Assembly (NCBI GenBank): GCA_963682025.1
Contig: OY821520.1
Span: 91,967,992 to 92,031,991, forward strand
Source: Cordilura impudica
Taxonomy: Eukaryota > Arthropoda > Insecta > Diptera > Scathophagidae
Reading direction: 5' to 3'
Length of the DNA: 64,000 bases
Shown here in pieces: positions 62,946-64,000 of the stretch. The stretch's first letter is position 1. Each line of letters opens with the position of its first letter. Both the position numbers and the translations under genes were made by a program. The notes beneath the pieces were generated by a model that worked only from the letters and a program-made list of their open reading frames with translations, was not told the DNA's origin and did no database searches.

Positions 62946-63337
62946 ATAAACTTTAAATAAATTTGACAACTCATTATTTTTCGAACGCCAGCACCATCTA
63001 CCGGGTCCAACAAAAATTTGTTTGGCATTATCTAACATACATTCTAATGTACATTCTTAGTTTCAGTAAAATCGCACCGTCAATAAGAATATTCGAAATA
63101 ATTTTACCGCAGCGACACCTATCGGGTCTATTTATACATAAAAAAATTTTTTATGACGAAACCTGAATTGCAGTCAATTCGCATTGAAAATAAGAATTTT
63201 GTTTATAATTTGACCCCAACGCCAGCTAGAAGGTTAACATTAAAAAAAAAACACAGAAGAGCTCGAACCGAAGCTATGGTGTAAATCTTAGCTCGATAGC
63301 TCTTATGGTTCCGAAGATCATTCGTTACATTCGTTAT
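62946..63337. other. Spacer between helicase remnant and MITE
   Basis: No gene is seen. The segment 63000-63180 contains two diverged phrases, CACCATCTACCGGGTCCAAC and CGACACCTATCGGGTCTATT, about 105 bp apart, a possible old direct repeat. Confidence 0.4.
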
Positions 63338-63765
63338 TCTGTGGTCACAAGCGATAACCGCCTAAGTCGACTTAAGAACGATTTGACTTATGTATGCTGT
63401 CATATTCTACTAAAAAAGCTTTATATTTACGTGAAATCCCCATTGCTCTAACACTTTTTATTAAAAAGTTATTAATGAAAACATACTGACCTAAGTCGTA
63501 ACAAAGCCCCATCTCATTTATATAAACAGTTATTTTTCTCGAAAGAATGATTTTGGCCGATTTGAGTTATGTATACTATCATACTCTACTAAAAAATCTT
63601 TATATTTACGTGAAATCCCCATTTCTCTAACACTGCTTTTTAAAAAGATATTAATGAAAATATTCTGACCTAAGTCGTAATGAAGCGCTATTACATTTAC
63701 ATAAAAAGCTATTTTCCTCAAAAGCATGATTTTCGAGTTAGGCTGTTATTGCTTGTGACCACAGA
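63338..63765. mobile_element. MITE-like element with two internal 179-bp repeats
   Basis: The 428-bp element has ~30-bp imperfect inverted ends: TCTGTGGTCACAAGCGATAA then CCGCCTAAGTCGA on the left. The reverse complement of the right is TCTGTGGTCACAAGCAATAA then CAGCCTAACTCGA. TAT flanks both sides (63335-63337 and 63766-63768), a possible 3-bp (or TA-type) duplication. Inside, a unit of 179 bp occurs twice (from about 63379 and 63558), each with CTTTATATTTACGTGAAATC and CCCATTKCTCTAACAC. No coding capacity is seen. The superfamily is undetermined. Confidence 0.75.
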
Positions 63766-64000
63766 TATATATAGATGAGATATAAGGCACCTTTCTTTCA
63801 GTCCTAGGAGATTTTCCATTCGGAACGATACTGCTGACTTTTTGAATGACAAGCATAATTCTATGTTCCAGATGTTATACCAATGTATTTGTTGGTTCAT
63901 TAGAAACGCTAGTTTCTGCTAACAACTAAACATTAATTTGGTTCTTTTAGCAATATGATTTTTTTAAACACAGAAGTTCCAATAAAATGTATTAGGGGCG
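63766..64000. other. Window end, no gene seen
   Basis: AT-rich sequence. A short minus-strand frame continues across the MITE boundary without a recognisable domain. Confidence 0.4.

Overview
This is an AT-rich eukaryotic window made almost entirely of transposable elements and their wreckage. I recognise no host gene, tRNA or rRNA. The element mix suggests a dipteran insect, probably a brachyceran fly: DD41D (rosa-like), DD34D (mariner) and DD34E (Tc1) transposons, INE-1/DINE-1-like Helentron derivatives carrying a GTCC microsatellite, Helitrons, several non-LTR retrotransposons and a BEL/Pao LTR retrotransposon with a tRNA-Lys primer site. The species cannot be fixed from this sequence.

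Region by region. 0.5-1.7 kb: a decayed rosa-like DD41D transposon. 4-8 kb: a repeat built of roughly 150-bp cassettes, then two INE-1-like elements (called family A here). 10.2-11.7 kb: a 1,521-bp DD41D element with long TIRs and a TA duplication. 11.9-16 kb: a nested stack in which a family A copy was hit by LINE 'B', which was later hit by a 5'-truncated jockey-type LINE that left a 13-bp target duplication. 18.7-21 kb: a second LINE B. 22.3-24.2 kb: an RNase H fragment and a Tc1-like transposase split by an internally deleted mariner. 24.3-29.3 kb: a degenerate minisatellite, a pair of inverted ~0.42-kb arms with another LINE between them, a family C repeat and a short Helitron. 29.7-36.7 kb: fragments of Tc1, an RTE/L1-type LINE and a PIF/Harbinger transposase, and a third DD41D element. 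36.8-42.5 kb: four family A copies, one of them inserted in a third LINE B. 43.1-43.7 kb: three near-identical ~202-bp tandem units.

48.1-54.4 kb holds the best-preserved element: a 6,280-bp BEL/Pao retrotransposon with two 354-bp LTRs that look identical by eye, a perfect 5-bp target duplication, a primer binding site, and one Gag-Pro-RT-RNaseH-Int frame interrupted by a single TAG. It sits inside a family C repeat. 55.4-64 kb holds a Tc1 fragment, two more family A copies, two family C copies in opposite orientation, a possible Penelope-type/hammerhead-like motif, a complete 357-bp Helitron beside a decayed Helitron Pif1 helicase, and a MITE with two 179-bp internal repeats.

The genes do not form a pathway. 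The structure is a record of successive insertions, and several insertion events can be ordered from nesting and target duplications. Nothing here is convincingly a new biological system. The most informative items are the young BEL element with its amber codon, the 12-copy INE-1-like family plus a minimal copy, the short Helitron with canonical ends, the LINE-in-LINE fusion frame, and two unrelated transposon frames each broken by an exact 8-bp tandem duplication.
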